In this document: one piece after another, positions 1-12,399 of the stretch
Position numbering within the stretch: position 1 is the first letter of the stretch
How the letters are laid out: the number at the start of each line of letters is the position of its first letter
NCBI GenBank assembly: GCA_963693285.1
Contig: OY848925.1
Span: 2,706,932 to 2,770,931 of the forward strand
Direction: 5' to 3'
DNA length: 64,000 nucleotides
DNA from: Xestospongia muta
Taxonomy: Eukaryota; Porifera; Demospongiae; Haplosclerida; Petrosiidae
Notes under the pieces: model-generated
The model's database searches: none
What the model saw: the letters and a program-made list of their open reading frames with translations, nothing else
Told to the model about the DNA's origin: nothing
Position numbers and translations under genes: made by a program

Positions 1-724
1 GAGTTTTAACCTATTTAGACCAATTTATTCCTATATCTAAGACAGAATAAGTTACTAAACTCTTTAGATCAGCTTATTTAACCAGTTTTCACAGTTAATT
101 TCTAATCTTTTTTAACTTTCAAAAAGGACTAATCACTTTATTTTAGAGTTTTTACCTATTTAGACTACTTTATTAGTATATTTAAGACAGATAAACTTAC
201 TAAACTCTTTAGATCAGCTTATTTAACCAGTTTTCACAGTTAATTTCTAATCTTTTTTAACTTTCAAAAAGCTCTAAACTCTTTATTTTAGAGTTTTAAC
301 CTATTTAGACTACTTTATTAGTATATTTAAGACATATAAACTTACTAAACTCTTTAGATCAGCTTATTTAACCAGTTTTCACAGTTAATTTCTAATCTTT
401 TTTAACTTTCAAAAAGCTCTAAACTCTTTATTTTAGAGTTTTAACCTATTTAGACTACTTTATTAGTATATTTAAGACAGATAAACTTACTAAACTCTTT
501 AGATCCTCTTATTTAACCAGTTTTCACAGTTAATTCCTAATCTTTTTAAACTTTCAAAGAGCTCTAAACTCTTTATTTTAGAGTTTTAACCTATTTAGAC
601 AACTTTATATTATATTTAAGACATATAAACTTACTAAACTCTTTAGATCAGCTTATTTAACCAGTTTTCACAGTTAATTTCTAATCTTTTTTAACTTTCA
701 AAAAGCTCTAAACTCTTTATTTTA

Positions 725-869
725 GAGTTTTAACCTATTTAGACTACTTTATTAGTATATTTAAGACAGATAAACTTACTAAACTCTTTAGATCAGCTTA
801 TTTAACCAGTTTTCACAGTTAATTTCTAATCTTTTTTAACTTTCAAAAAGCTCTAAACTCTTTATTTTA
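725..869 (+). repeat. Reference monomer of the satellite (145 bp)
   Basis: This copy matches the majority base at every position I compared and serves as a reference. Landmarks within it: start motif GAGTTTTAACC; the 12-mer CTAAACTCTTTA at monomer positions 55-66 (window 779-790) and again at 129-140 (853-864), 74 bp apart; a T6 run at 108-113 and an A5 run at 121-125, about one helical turn apart; and five TTAA tetramers starting at 6, 37, 78, 95 and 112. A dyad spans the monomer boundary: AAACTCT (855-861), a 7-base loop, then AGAGTTT (869-875). The length is close to the DNA wrapped in a nucleosome core. Confidence 0.93.
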
Positions 870-2749
870 GAGTTTTAACCTATTTAGACTACTTTATTAG
901 TATATTTAAGACAGATAAACTTACTAAACTCTTTAGATCAGCTTATTTAACCAGTTTTCACAGTTAATTTCTAATCTTTTTTAACTTTCAAATAGGTCTG
1001 AACTCTTTTTTTATTGTTTCAACCTATATAGACTATTTTATTAGTATATTTAAGACAGATAAACTTACTAAACTCTTTAGATCAGCTTCTTTAACCAGGT
1101 TTCACAGTTAATTTCTAATCTTTTTTAACTTTCAAAAAGCTCTAATCACTTTATTTTAGAGTTTTAACCTATTTAGACTACTTTATTAGTATATTTAAGA
1201 CAGATAAACTTACTAAACTCTTTAGATCAGCTTATTTACCCAGTTTTCACAGTTAATTTCTAATCTTTTTTAACTTTCAAAAAGGTCTAAAATCTTTATT
1301 TTAGAGTTTTAACCTATTTAGACTACTTTATTAGTATATTTCAGACAGATAAACTAACTAAGCTCTTTATATCAACCTATTTAACCAGTTTCACAGTTAA
1401 TATGTAATCTTTTTTAACTTTCAAAAAGCTCTAAACTCTTTATTTTAGAGTTTTAACCTATTTAGACCAATTTATTCCTATATTTAAGACAGATTAACTT
1501 ACTAAACTCTTTAGATCAGCCTATTTAACCAGTTTTTACAGTTAATTTCTAATCTTTTTTAACTTTCCAAAAGCTCTAAACTCTTTATTTTAGAGTTTTA
1601 ACCTATTTAGACTACTTCATTAGTATATTTAAGACCGATAAACTTACTAAACTCTTTAGATCAGCTTATTTAACCAGTTTTCACAGTTAATTTCTAATCT
1701 TTTTTAAATTTAAAAAAGCTCTAAACTCTTTATTTTAGAGTTTTAACCTATTTAGACTACTTCATTAGTATATTTAAGACAGATAAACTTTCTAAACTCT
1801 TTAGATCAGCTTATTTAACCAGTTTTCACAGTTAATTTCTAATCTTTTTTAACTTTCAAAAAGGACTAATCACTTTATTTTAGAGTTTTTACCTATTTAG
1901 ACTACTTTATTAGTATATTTAAGACAGATAAACTTACTAAACTCTTTAGATCAGCTTATTTAACCAGTTTTCATAGTTAATTTCTAATCTTTTTTAACTT
2001 TCAAAAAGCTCTAAACTCTTTATTTTAGAGTTTTAACCTATTTAGACTACTTTATTAGTATATTTAAGACAGATAAACTTTTTACTAAACTCTTTAGATC
2101 AGCTTATTTAACCAGTTTTCACAGTTAATTTCTAATCTTTTTTAACTGTCAAAAAGCTCTAATCACTTTATTTTAGAGTTTTAACCTATTTAGACTAGTT
2201 TATTAGTATATTTAAGACAGATAAACTTACTAAACTCTTTTGATCAGCTTATTTAACCAGTTTTCACAGTTAATTTCTAATTCTTTTTAACTTTCAAAAA
2301 GCTCTAAACTCTTTATTTTAGAGTTTTAACCTATTTAGACTACTTTATTAGTATATTTAAGACAGATAAACTTTTTACTAAACTCTTTAGATCAGCTTAT
2401 TTAACCAGTTTTGACAGTTAATTTCTAATCTTTTTTAACTTTCCAAAAGCTCTAAACTCTTTATTTTAGAGTTTTAACCTATTTAGACTACTTTATTAGT
2501 ATATTTAAGACAGATAAACTTTTTACTAAACTCTTTAGATCAGCTTATTTAACCAGTTTTCACAGTTAATTTCTAATCTTTTTTAACTTTCAAAAAGCTC
2601 TAAACTCTTTATTTTAGAGTTTTAACCAATTTAGACTACTTTATTAGTATATTTAAGACAGATAAACTTACTAAACTCTTTAGATCAGCTTATTTAACCA
2701 GTTTTCACAGTTAATTTCTAATCTTTTTTAACTTTCAAAAAGCTCTAAA

Positions 2750-3720
2750 CTCTTTAGAGTTTTAACCTATTTAGACTACTTTATTAGTATTTTTAAGACA
2801 GATAAACTTACTAAATTCTTTAGATCAGCTTATTTAACCAGTTTTCACAGTTAATTTCTAATCTTTTTTAACTTTCAAAAAGCTCTAAACTCTTTATTTT
2901 AGAGTTTTAACCTATTTAGACTACTTTATTAGTATATTTAAGACAGATAAACTTACTAAACTCTTTAGATCAGCTTATTTAACCAGGTTTAACAGTTAAT
3001 TTCTAATCTTTTTTAACTTTCAAAAAGCTCTAAACTCTTTATTTTAGAGTTTTAACCTATTTAGACTACTTTATTAGTATATTTAAGGCAGGAACGCCTA
3101 CTAAACTCTTTAGATCAGCTTATTTAACCAGTTTTGACAGTTAATTTCTAATCTTTTTTAACTTTCAAAAAGCTCTAAACTCTTTATTTTAGAGTTTTAA
3201 CCTATTTAGACTACTTTATTAATATATTTAAGACAGATAAACTTACTAAACTCTTTAGATCAGCTTATTTAACCAGTTTTCACAGTTAATTTCTAATCTT
3301 TTTTAACTTTCAAAAAGCTCTAAACTCTTTATTTTAGAGTTTTAACCTATTTAGACTACTTTATTAGTATTTTTAAGACAGATAAACTTGCTAAATTCTT
3401 TAGATCAGCTTATTTAACCAGTTTTCACAGTTAATTTCTAATCTTTTTTAACTTTCAAAAAGCTCTAAACTCTTTATTTTAGAGTTTTAACCTATTTAGA
3501 CTACTTTATTAGTATATTTCAGACAGATAAACTTACTAAGCTCTTTATATCAACCTACTTAACCAGTTTCACCGTTAATATCTAATCTTTTTTAACTTTC
3601 AAAAAGCTCTAAACTCTTTATTTTAGAGTTTTAACCTATTTAGACCAATTTATTCCTATATTTTATACAGAATAACTTACTAAACTCTTTAGATCAGCCT
3701 ATTTAACCATTTTTCACAGT
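2750..3720 (+). repeat. Higher-order segment duplicated at about 8,230-9,200
   Basis: This series of about seven monomers reappears about 5,477 bp downstream in the same order. The shared markers are the 5-bp deletion giving CTCTTTAGAG (2,757 and 8,235), GGCAGGAACRCC (about 3,088 and 8,566), GATAAACTTGC (about 3,381 and 8,860), and a monomer with ATTTCAGACAG, CTTTATATCAACC and CACCGTTAATATC (starting 3,482 and 8,958). The offset drifts by one or two bases (5,476-5,478) through small indels. The next monomer, with TTTATTCCTATATTTTA, is also shared. The GGCAGGAACACC marker appears once more near 11,163, tying this segment to the 2,597-bp repeat downstream. Confidence 0.85.
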
Positions 3721-4204
3721 TAATTTCTAATATTTTTAAACTTTCAAAAAGCTCTAAACTCTTTATTTTAGAGTTTTAACCTATTTAGACAACTTTATTA
3801 GTATATTTAAGACATATAAACTTACTAAACTCTTTAGATCAGCTTATTTAAGCAGTTTTAACAGTTAATTTCTAATCTTTTTTAACTTTCAAAAAGCTCT
3901 AAACTCTTTATTTTAGAGTTTTAACCTATTTAGACTACTTTATTAGTATATTTAAGACAGATAAACTTACTAAACTCTTTAGATAAGCTTATTAAACAGT
4001 TTTCACAGTTAATTTCTAATCTTTTTTAACTTTCAAAAAGCTCTAAACTCTTTATTTTAGAGTTTTAACCTATTTAGACTACTTTATTAGTATATTTAAG
4101 ACAGATAAACTTACTAAACTCTTTAGATCATCTTATTTAACCAGTTTTCACAGTTAATTTCTAACCTTTTTTAACTTTCAATAAGCTCTAAACTCTTTAT
4201 TTTA

Positions 4205-4275
4205 GAGTTTTAACCTATTTAGACTACTTTGTTAGTATATTTAAGACAGATAAACTTACTAAACTCTTTATTTTA
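4205..4275 (+). repeat. 71-bp truncated satellite unit
   Basis: This unit runs from GAGTTTTAACC straight through the first CTAAACTCTTTA into the sequence that normally follows the second CTAAACTCTTTA, so exactly 74 bp is missing (145 to 71). The deletion endpoints are the two 12-bp direct repeats inside a standard monomer, the product expected of slippage or unequal recombination between them. A second identical event lies at 4,421, separated by one full 145-bp unit. Confidence 0.95.
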
Positions 4276-4420
4276 GAGTTTTAACCTATTTAGACTACTT
4301 TATTAGTATATTTAAGACAGATAAACTTACTAAACTCTTTAGATCAGCTTATTTAACCAGTTTTCACAGTTAATTTCTAATCTTTTTTAACTTTCAAAAA
4401 GCTCTAAACTCTTTATTTTA

Positions 4421-4491
4421 GAGTTTTAACCTATTTAGACTACTTTATTAATATATTTAAGACAGATAAACTTACTAAACTCTTTATTTTA
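4421..4491 (+). repeat. Second 71-bp truncated satellite unit
   Basis: Same 74-bp internal deletion between the two CTAAACTCTTTA copies as in the unit at 4,205-4,275. The two half-length units flank one normal monomer (4,276-4,420). Either the deletion happened twice or a 71+145 bp block was duplicated; the shared endpoints favour a common origin, but the unit at 4,421 carries AATATATTTAAG where the first has GTTAGTATATTT. Confidence 0.95.
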
Positions 4492-5069
4492 GAGTTTTAA
4501 CCAATTTAGACTTCTTTATTAGTATTTTTTAAGACAGATAAACTTACTAAACTCTTTAGATCAGCTTATTTAACCAGTTTTGACAGTTAATTTCTAATCT
4601 TTTTTAACTTTCCAAAAGCTCTAAACTCTTTATTTTAGAGTTTTAACCTATTTAGACTACTTTATTAGTATATTTAAGACAGATGAACTTACAGAACTCT
4701 TTAGATCAGCTTATTTAACCAGTTTTCACAGTTAATTTCTAATCTTTTTTAACTTTCAAAAAGCTCTAAACTCTTTATTTTAGAGTTTTAACCTATTTAG
4801 ACAACTTTATTAGTATTTTTAAGACAGATAAACTTACTAAACTCTTTAGATCAGCTTATTTAACCAGTTTTCACAGTTAATTTCTAATCTTTTTTAACTT
4901 TCAAAAACCTCTAAACTCTTTATTTTAGAGTTTTAACCTATTTAGACTACTTTATTAATATATTTAAGACAGATAAACTTACTAAACTCTTTAGATCCGA
5001 TTATTTAACCAGTTTTCACAGTTAATTTCTAACCTTTTTTAACTTTCAAAAACCTCTAAACTCTTTATT

Positions 5070-5640
5070 TTAGAGTTTTAACCAACTTAGACTACTTTAT
5101 TAGTATATTTAAGACAGATAAACTTACTAAACTCTTTAGATCAGCTTATTTAACCAGTTTTCACAGTTAATTTCTAATCTTTTTTAACTTTCAAAAAGCT
5201 CTAAACTCTTTATTTTAGAGTTTTAACCTATTTAAACTACTTTATTAGTTTTTTTAAGACAGATAAACTTACTAAATTCTTTAGATCAGCTTATTTAACC
5301 AGTTTTCACAGTTAATTTCTAATCTTTTTTAACTTTCAAAAAGCTCTAAACTCTTTATTTTAGAGTTTTAACCTATTTAGACTACTTTATTAGTATATTT
5401 AAGAAAGATAAACTTACTAAACTCTTTAGATCATCTTATTTAACCAGTTTTCACAGTTAATTTCTAACCTTTTTTAACTTTCAAAAAGGTCTAAACCCTT
5501 TATTTTAGAGTTTTAACCAACTTAGACTACTTTATTAGTATATTTAAGACAGATAAACTTACTAAACTCTTTAGATCAGCTTATTTAACCAGTTTTCACA
5601 GTTAATTTCTAATCTTTTTTAACTTTCAAAAACCTCTAAA
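5070..5640 (+). repeat. Higher-order segment duplicated at about 9,250-9,990
   Basis: Four or more monomers recur at an offset of about 4,319 bp. The clearest tag is the monomer starting 5,218 (copy at 9,537) with CTATTTAAACTAC followed by TTAGTTTTTTTAAG. It is followed in both places by a monomer with GATCATCTTATT and CTAACC, ending in AAAAAGGTCTAAACCC, and then by one opening with ACCAACTTAGAC. The boundaries are approximate because standard monomers on either side carry no markers. Confidence 0.8.
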
Positions 5641-5999
5641 CTCTTTATTTTAGATTTTTAACCAATTTAGACTACTTTATTAGTATATTTAAGACAGATA
5701 AACTTACTAAACTCTTTAGATCAGCTTATTTAACCAGTTTTCACAGTTAATTTCTAATCTTTTTTAACTTTCAAAAAGCTCTAAACTCTTTATTTTAGAG
5801 TTTTAACCTATTTAGACTACTTTATTAGTATTTTTAAGACAGATAAACTTACTAAACTCTTTAGATCAGCTTATTTAACCAGTTTTCACAGTTAATTTCT
5901 AATCTTTTTTAACTTTCAAAAAGCTCTAAACTCTTTATTTTAGAGTTTTAACCTATTTAGACTACTTTATTAGTATATTTAAGACAGATAAACTTACTA

Positions 6000-6840
6000 A
6001 ACTCTTTAGATCCGATTATTTAACCAGTTTTCACAGTTAATTTCTAACCTTTATAACTTTCAAAAAGCTCTAAACTCTTTATTTTAGAGTTTTAACCTAT
6101 TTAGACTACTTTATTAGTATATTTAAGACAGATAAACTTACTAAACTCTTTAGATCCGATTATTTAACCAGTTTTCACAGTTAATTTCTAACCTTTTTTA
6201 ACTTTCAAAAATCTCTAAACTCTTTATTTTAGAGTTTTAACCAACTTAGACTACTTTATTAGTATATTTAAGACAGATAAACTTACTAAACTCTTTAGAT
6301 CAACTTATTTAACCAGTTTTCACAGTAATTTCTAATCTTTTTTAACTTTCAAAAAGCTCTAAACTCTTTATTTTAGAGTTTTAACCAATACTTTATTAGT
6401 ATATTTAAGACAGATAAACTTACTAAACTCTTTAGATCAGCTTATTTAACCAGTTTTCACAGTTAATTTCTAATCTTTTTTAACTTTCAAAAAGCTCTAA
6501 ACTCTTTAGAGTTTTAACCTATTTAGACTACTTTATTAGTATTTTTAAGACAGATAAACTTACTAAATTCTTTAGATCAGTTTATTTAACCAGTTTTCAC
6601 AGTTAATTTCTAATCTTTTTTAACTTTCAAAAAGCTCTAAACTCTTTATTTTAGAGTTTTAACCTATTGAGACTACTTTATTAGTATATTTAAGACAGAT
6701 AAACTTACTAAACTCTTTAGATCAGCTTATTTAACCAGTTTTGACAGTTAATTTCTAATCTTTTTTAACTTTCAAAAAGCTCTAAACTCTTTATTTTAGA
6801 GTTTTAACCTATTTAGACTACTTTATTAGTATATTTAAGA
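6000..6840 (+). repeat. Higher-order segment repeated at about 7,730 and 10,330
   Basis: An ordered series recurs at an offset of 1,725-1,726 bp and again about 2,594-2,597 bp further on. Its markers are CTAACCTTTATAAC (6,047; 7,772; 10,366), a monomer in which ACCAATACTTTATT lacks seven bases (starting about 6,374 and 8,100, absent from the third copy), and the 5-bp-deleted CTCTTTAGAG (6,509; 8,235; 10,832). The third copy has its own changes, for instance the loss of GATCA near 10,763. Copies therefore diverged by small indels after duplication. The CTCTTTAGAG junction occurs once more at 11,842, seven monomers after 10,832. Confidence 0.82.
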
Positions 6841-9800
6841 CAGATAAACTTACTAAACTCTTTGGATCCGATTATTTAACCAGTTTTCACAGTTAATTTC
6901 TAACCTTTATAACTTTCAAAAAGCTCTAAACTCTTTATTTTAGAGTTTTAACCTATTTAGACTACTTTATTAGTATTTTTAAGACAGATAAACGTACTAA
7001 ATTCTTTAGATCAGCTTATTTAACCAGTTTTCACAGTTAATTTCTAATCTTTTTTAACTTTCAAAAAGCTCTAAACTCTTTATTTTAGAGTTTTAACCTA
7101 TTTAGACTACTTTATTAGTATATTTAAGACAGATAAACTTACTAAACTCTTTAGATCAGCTTATTTAACCAGTTTTCACAGTTAATTTCTAATCTTTTTT
7201 AACTTTCAAAAAGCTCTAAACTCTTTATTTTAGAGTTTTAACCTATTTAGACTACTTTATTAATATATTTAAGACAGATAAACTTACTAAACTCTTTAGA
7301 TCAGCTTATTTAACCAGTTTTCACAGTTAATTTCTAATCTTTTTTAACTTTCAAAAACCTCTAAACTCTTTATTTTAGAGTTCTAACCAATTTAGACTAC
7401 TTTATTAGTATATTTAAGACAGATAAACTTACTAAACTCTTTAGATCAGCTTATTTAACCAGTTTTGACAGTTAATTTCTAATCTTTTTTAACTTTCAAA
7501 AAGCTCTAAACTCTTTATTTTAGAGTTTCAACCTATTTAGACTACTTTATTAGTATTTTTAAGACAGATAAACTTACTAAACTCTTTAGATCAGCTTATT
7601 TAACCAGTTTTGACAGTTAATTTCTAATCTTTTTTAACTTTCAAAAAGCTCTAAACTCTTTATTTTAGAGTTTTAACCTATTTAGACTACTTTATTAGTA
7701 TATTTAAGACAGACAAACTTACTAAACTCTTTAGATCCGATTATTTAACCAGTTTTCACAGTTAATTTCTAACCTTTATAACTTTCAAAAAGCTCTAAAC
7801 TCTTTATTTTAGAGTTTTAACCTATTTAGACTATTTTATTAGTATATTTAAGACAGATAAACTTACTAAACTCTTTAGATCCGATTATTTAACCAGTTTT
7901 CACAGTTAATTTCTAACCTTTTTTAACTTTCAAAAATCTCTAAACTCTTTATTTTAGAGTTTTAACCAACTTAGACTACTTTATTAGTATATTTAAGACA
8001 GATAAACTTACTAAACTCTTTAGATCAGCTTATTTAACCAGTTTTCACAGTTAATTTCTAATCTTTTTTAACTTTCAAAAAGCTCTAAACTCTTTATTTT
8101 AGAGTTTTAACCAATACTTTATTAGTATATTTAAGACAGATAAACTTACTAAACTCTTTAGATCAGCTTATTTAACCAGTTTTCACAGTTAATTTCTAAT
8201 CTTTTTTAACTTTCAAAAAGCTCTAAACTCTTTAGAGTTTTAACCTATTTAGACTACTTTATTAGTATTTTTAAGACAGATAAACTTACTAAATTCTTTA
8301 GATCAGCTTATTTAACCAGTTTTCACAGTTAATTTCTAATCTTTTTTAACTTTCAAAAAGCTCTAAACTCTTTATTTTAGAGTTTTAACCTATTTAGACT
8401 ACTTTATTAGTATATTTAACACAGATAAACTTACTAAACTCTTTAGATCAGCTTATTTAACCAGTTTTCACAGTTAATTTCTAATCTTTTTTAACTTTCA
8501 AAAAGCTCTAAACTCTTTATTTTAGAGTTTTAACCTATTTAGACTACTTTATTAGTATATTTAAGGCAGGAACACCTACTAAACTCTTTAGATCAGCTTA
8601 TTAACCAGTTTTCACAGTTAATTTCTAATCTTTTTTAACTTTCAAAAAGCTCTAAACTCTTTATTTTAGAGTTTTAACCTATTTAGACTACTTTATTAAT
8701 ATATTTAAGACAGATAAACTTACTAAACTCTTTAGATCAGCTTATTTAACCAGTTTTCACAGTTAATTTCTAATCTTTTTTAACTTTCAAAAAGCTCTAA
8801 ACTCTTTATTTTAGAGTTTTAACCTATTTAGACTACTTTATTAGTATTTTTAAGACAGATAAACTTGCTAAATTCTTTAGATCATCTTATTTAACCAATT
8901 TTCACAGTTAATTTCTAATCTTTTTAACTTTCAAAAAGCTCTAAACTCTTTATTTTAGAGTTTTAACCTATTTAGACTACTTTATTAGTATATTTCAGAC
9001 AGATAAACTTACTAAGCTCTTTATATCAACCTATTTAACCAGTTTCACCGTTAATATCTAATCTTTTTTAACTTTCAAAAAGCTCTAAACTCTTTATTTT
9101 AGAGTTTTAACCTATTTAGACCAATTTATTCCTATATTTTAGACAGAATAACTTACTAAACTCTTTAGATCAGCCTATTTCACCATTTTTCACAGTTAAT
9201 TTCTAATATTTTTAAACTTTCAAAAAGCTCTAAACTCTTTATTTTAGAGTTTTAACCAACTTAGACTACTTTATTAGTATATTTAAGACAGATAAACTTA
9301 GTAAACTCTTTAGATCAGCTTATTTAACCAGTTTTCACAGTTAATTTCTAATCTTTTTTAACTTTCAAAAAGCTCTAAACTCTTTATTTTAGAGTTTTAA
9401 CCAATTTAGACTACTTTATTAGTATATTTAAGACAGATAAACTTACTAAACTCTTTAGATCAGCTTATTTAACCAGTTTTCACAGTTAATTTCTAATCTT
9501 TTTTAACTTTCAAAAAGCTCTAAACTCTTTATTTTAGAGTTTTAACCTATTTAAACTACTTTATTAGTTTTTTTAAGACAGATAAACTTACTAAATTCTT
9601 TAGATCAGCTTATTTAACCAGTTTTCACAGTTAATTTCTAATCTTTTTTAACTTTCAAAAAGCTCTAAACTCTTTATTTTAGAGTTTTAACCTATTTAGA
9701 CTACTTTATTAGTATATTTAAGACAGATAAACTTACTAAACTCTTTAGATCATCTTATTTAACCAGTTTTCACAGTTAATTTCTAACCTTTTTTAACTTT

Positions 9801-12399
9801 CAAAAAGGTCTAAACCCTTTATTTTAGAGTTTTAACCAACTTAGACTACTTTATTAGTATATTTAAGACAGATAAACTTACTAAACTCTTTAGATCAGCT
9901 TATTTAACCAGTTTTCACAGTTAATTTCTAATCTTTTTTAACTTTCAAAAACCTCTAAACTCTTTATTTTAGAGTTTTAACCAATTTAGACTACTTTATT
10001 AGTATATTTAAGACAGATAAACTTACTAAACTCTTTAGATAAGCTGATTTAACCAGTTTTGACAGTTAATTTCTAATCTTTTTTAACTTTCAAAAAGCTC
10101 TAAACTCTTTATTTTAGAGTTTTAACCTATTTAGTCTACTTTATTAGTATTTTTAAGACAGATAAACTTACTAAACTCTTTAGATCAGCTTATTTAACCA
10201 GTTTTGACAGTTAATTTCTAATCTTTTTTAACTTTCAAAAAGCTCTAAACTCTTTATTTTAGAGTTTTAACCTATTTAGACTACTTTATTAGTATATTTA
10301 AGACAGATAAACTTACTAAACTCTTTCGATCCGATTATTTAACCAGTTTTCACAGTTAATTTCTAACCTTTATAACTTTCAAAAAGCTCTAAACTCTTTA
10401 TTTTAGAGTTTTAACCTATTTAGACTACTTTATTAGTATATTTAAGACAGATAAACTTACTAAACTCTTTAGATCCGATTATTTAACCAGGTTTCACAGT
10501 TAATTTCTAACCTTTTTTAACTTTCAAAAATCTCTAAACTCTTTATTTTAAAGTTTTAACCAACGTAGACTACTTTATTAGTATATTTAAGACAGATAAA
10601 CTTACTAAACTCTTTAGATCAGCTTATTTAACCAGTTTTCACAGTTAATTTCTAATCTTTTTTAACTTTCAAAAAGCTCTAAACTCTTTATTTTAGAGTT
10701 TTAACCAATTTAGACTACTTTATTAGTATATTTAAGACAGATAAACTTACTAAACTCTTTAGGCTTATTTAACAAGTTTTCACAGTTAATTTCTAATCTT
10801 TTTTAACTTTCAAAAAGCTCTAAACTCTTTAGAGTTTTAACCTATTTAGACTACTTTATTAGTATTTTTAAGACAGATAAACTTACTAAATTCTTTAGAT
10901 CAGCTTATTTAACCAGTTTTCACAGTTAATTTCTAATCTTTTTTAACTTTGAAAAAGCTCTAAACTCTTTATTTTAGAGTTTTAACCTATTTAGACTACT
11001 TTATTAGTATATTTAAGACAGATAAACTTACTAAACTCTTTAGATCAGCTTATTTAACCAGTTTTCACAGTTAATTTCTAATCTTTTTTAATTTTCAAAA
11101 AGCTCTAAACTCTTTATTTTAGAGTTTTAACCTATTTAGACTACTTTATTAGTATATTTAAGGCAGGAACACCTACTAAACTCTTTAGATCAGCTTATTT
11201 AACCAGTTTTCACAGTTAATTTCTAATCTTTTTTAACTTTCAAAAAGCTCTAAACTCTTTATTTTAGAGTTTTAACCTATTTAGACTACTTTATTAATAT
11301 ATTTAAGACAGATAAACTTACTAAACTCTTTAGATCAGCTTATTTAACCAGTTTTCACAGTTAATTTCTAATCTTTTTTAACTTTCAAAAAGCTCTAAAC
11401 TCTTTATTTTAGAGTTTTAACCTATTTAGACTACTTTATTAGTATTTTTAAGACAGATAAACTTACTAAACTCTTTAGATCCGATTATTTAACCAGTTTT
11501 CACAGTTAATTTCTAACCTTTTTTAACTTTCAAAAAGCTCTAAACTCTTTATTTTAGAGTTTTAACCAACTTAGACTACTTTATTAGTATATTTAAGACA
11601 GATAAACTTACTAAACTCTTTAGATCAGCTTATTTAACCAGTTTTCACAGTTAATTTCTAATCTTTTTTAACTTTCAAAAAGCTCTAAACTCTTTATTTT
11701 AGAGTTTTAACCAATTTAGACTACTTTATTAGTATATTTAAGACAGATAAACTTACTAAACTCTTTAGATCAGCTTATTTAACCAGTTTTCACAGTTAAT
11801 TTCTAATCTTTTTTAACTTTCAAAAAGCTCTGAACTCTTTAGAGTTTTAACCTATTTAGACTACTTTATTAGTATTTTTAAGACAGATAAACTTACTAAA
11901 TTCTTTAGATCAGCTTATTTAACCAGTTTTCACAGTTAATTTCTAATCTTTTTTAACTTTCAAAAAGCTCTAAACTCTTTATTTTAGAGTTTTAACCTAT
12001 TTAGACTACTTTATTAGTATATTTAAGACAGATAAACTTACTAAACTCTTTAGATCAGCTTATTTAACTAGTTTTCCCAGTTAATTTCTAATCTTTTTTA
12101 ACTTTCAAAAAGCTCTAAACTCTTTATTTTAGAGTTTTAACCTATTTAGACTACTTTATTCCTATATTTCAGACAGATAAACTTACTAAACTCTTTAGAT
12201 CAGCTTATTTAACCAGTTTTGACAGTTAATTTCTAATCTTTTTTAACTTTCAAAAAGCTCTAAACTCTTTATTTTAGAGTTTTAACCAACTTAGACTACT
12301 TTATTAGTATTTTTAAGACAGATAAACTCACTAAATTTTTATATCAGCTTATTTAACCAGTTTTCACAGTTAATTTCTAATCTTTTTAAACTTTCTAAA

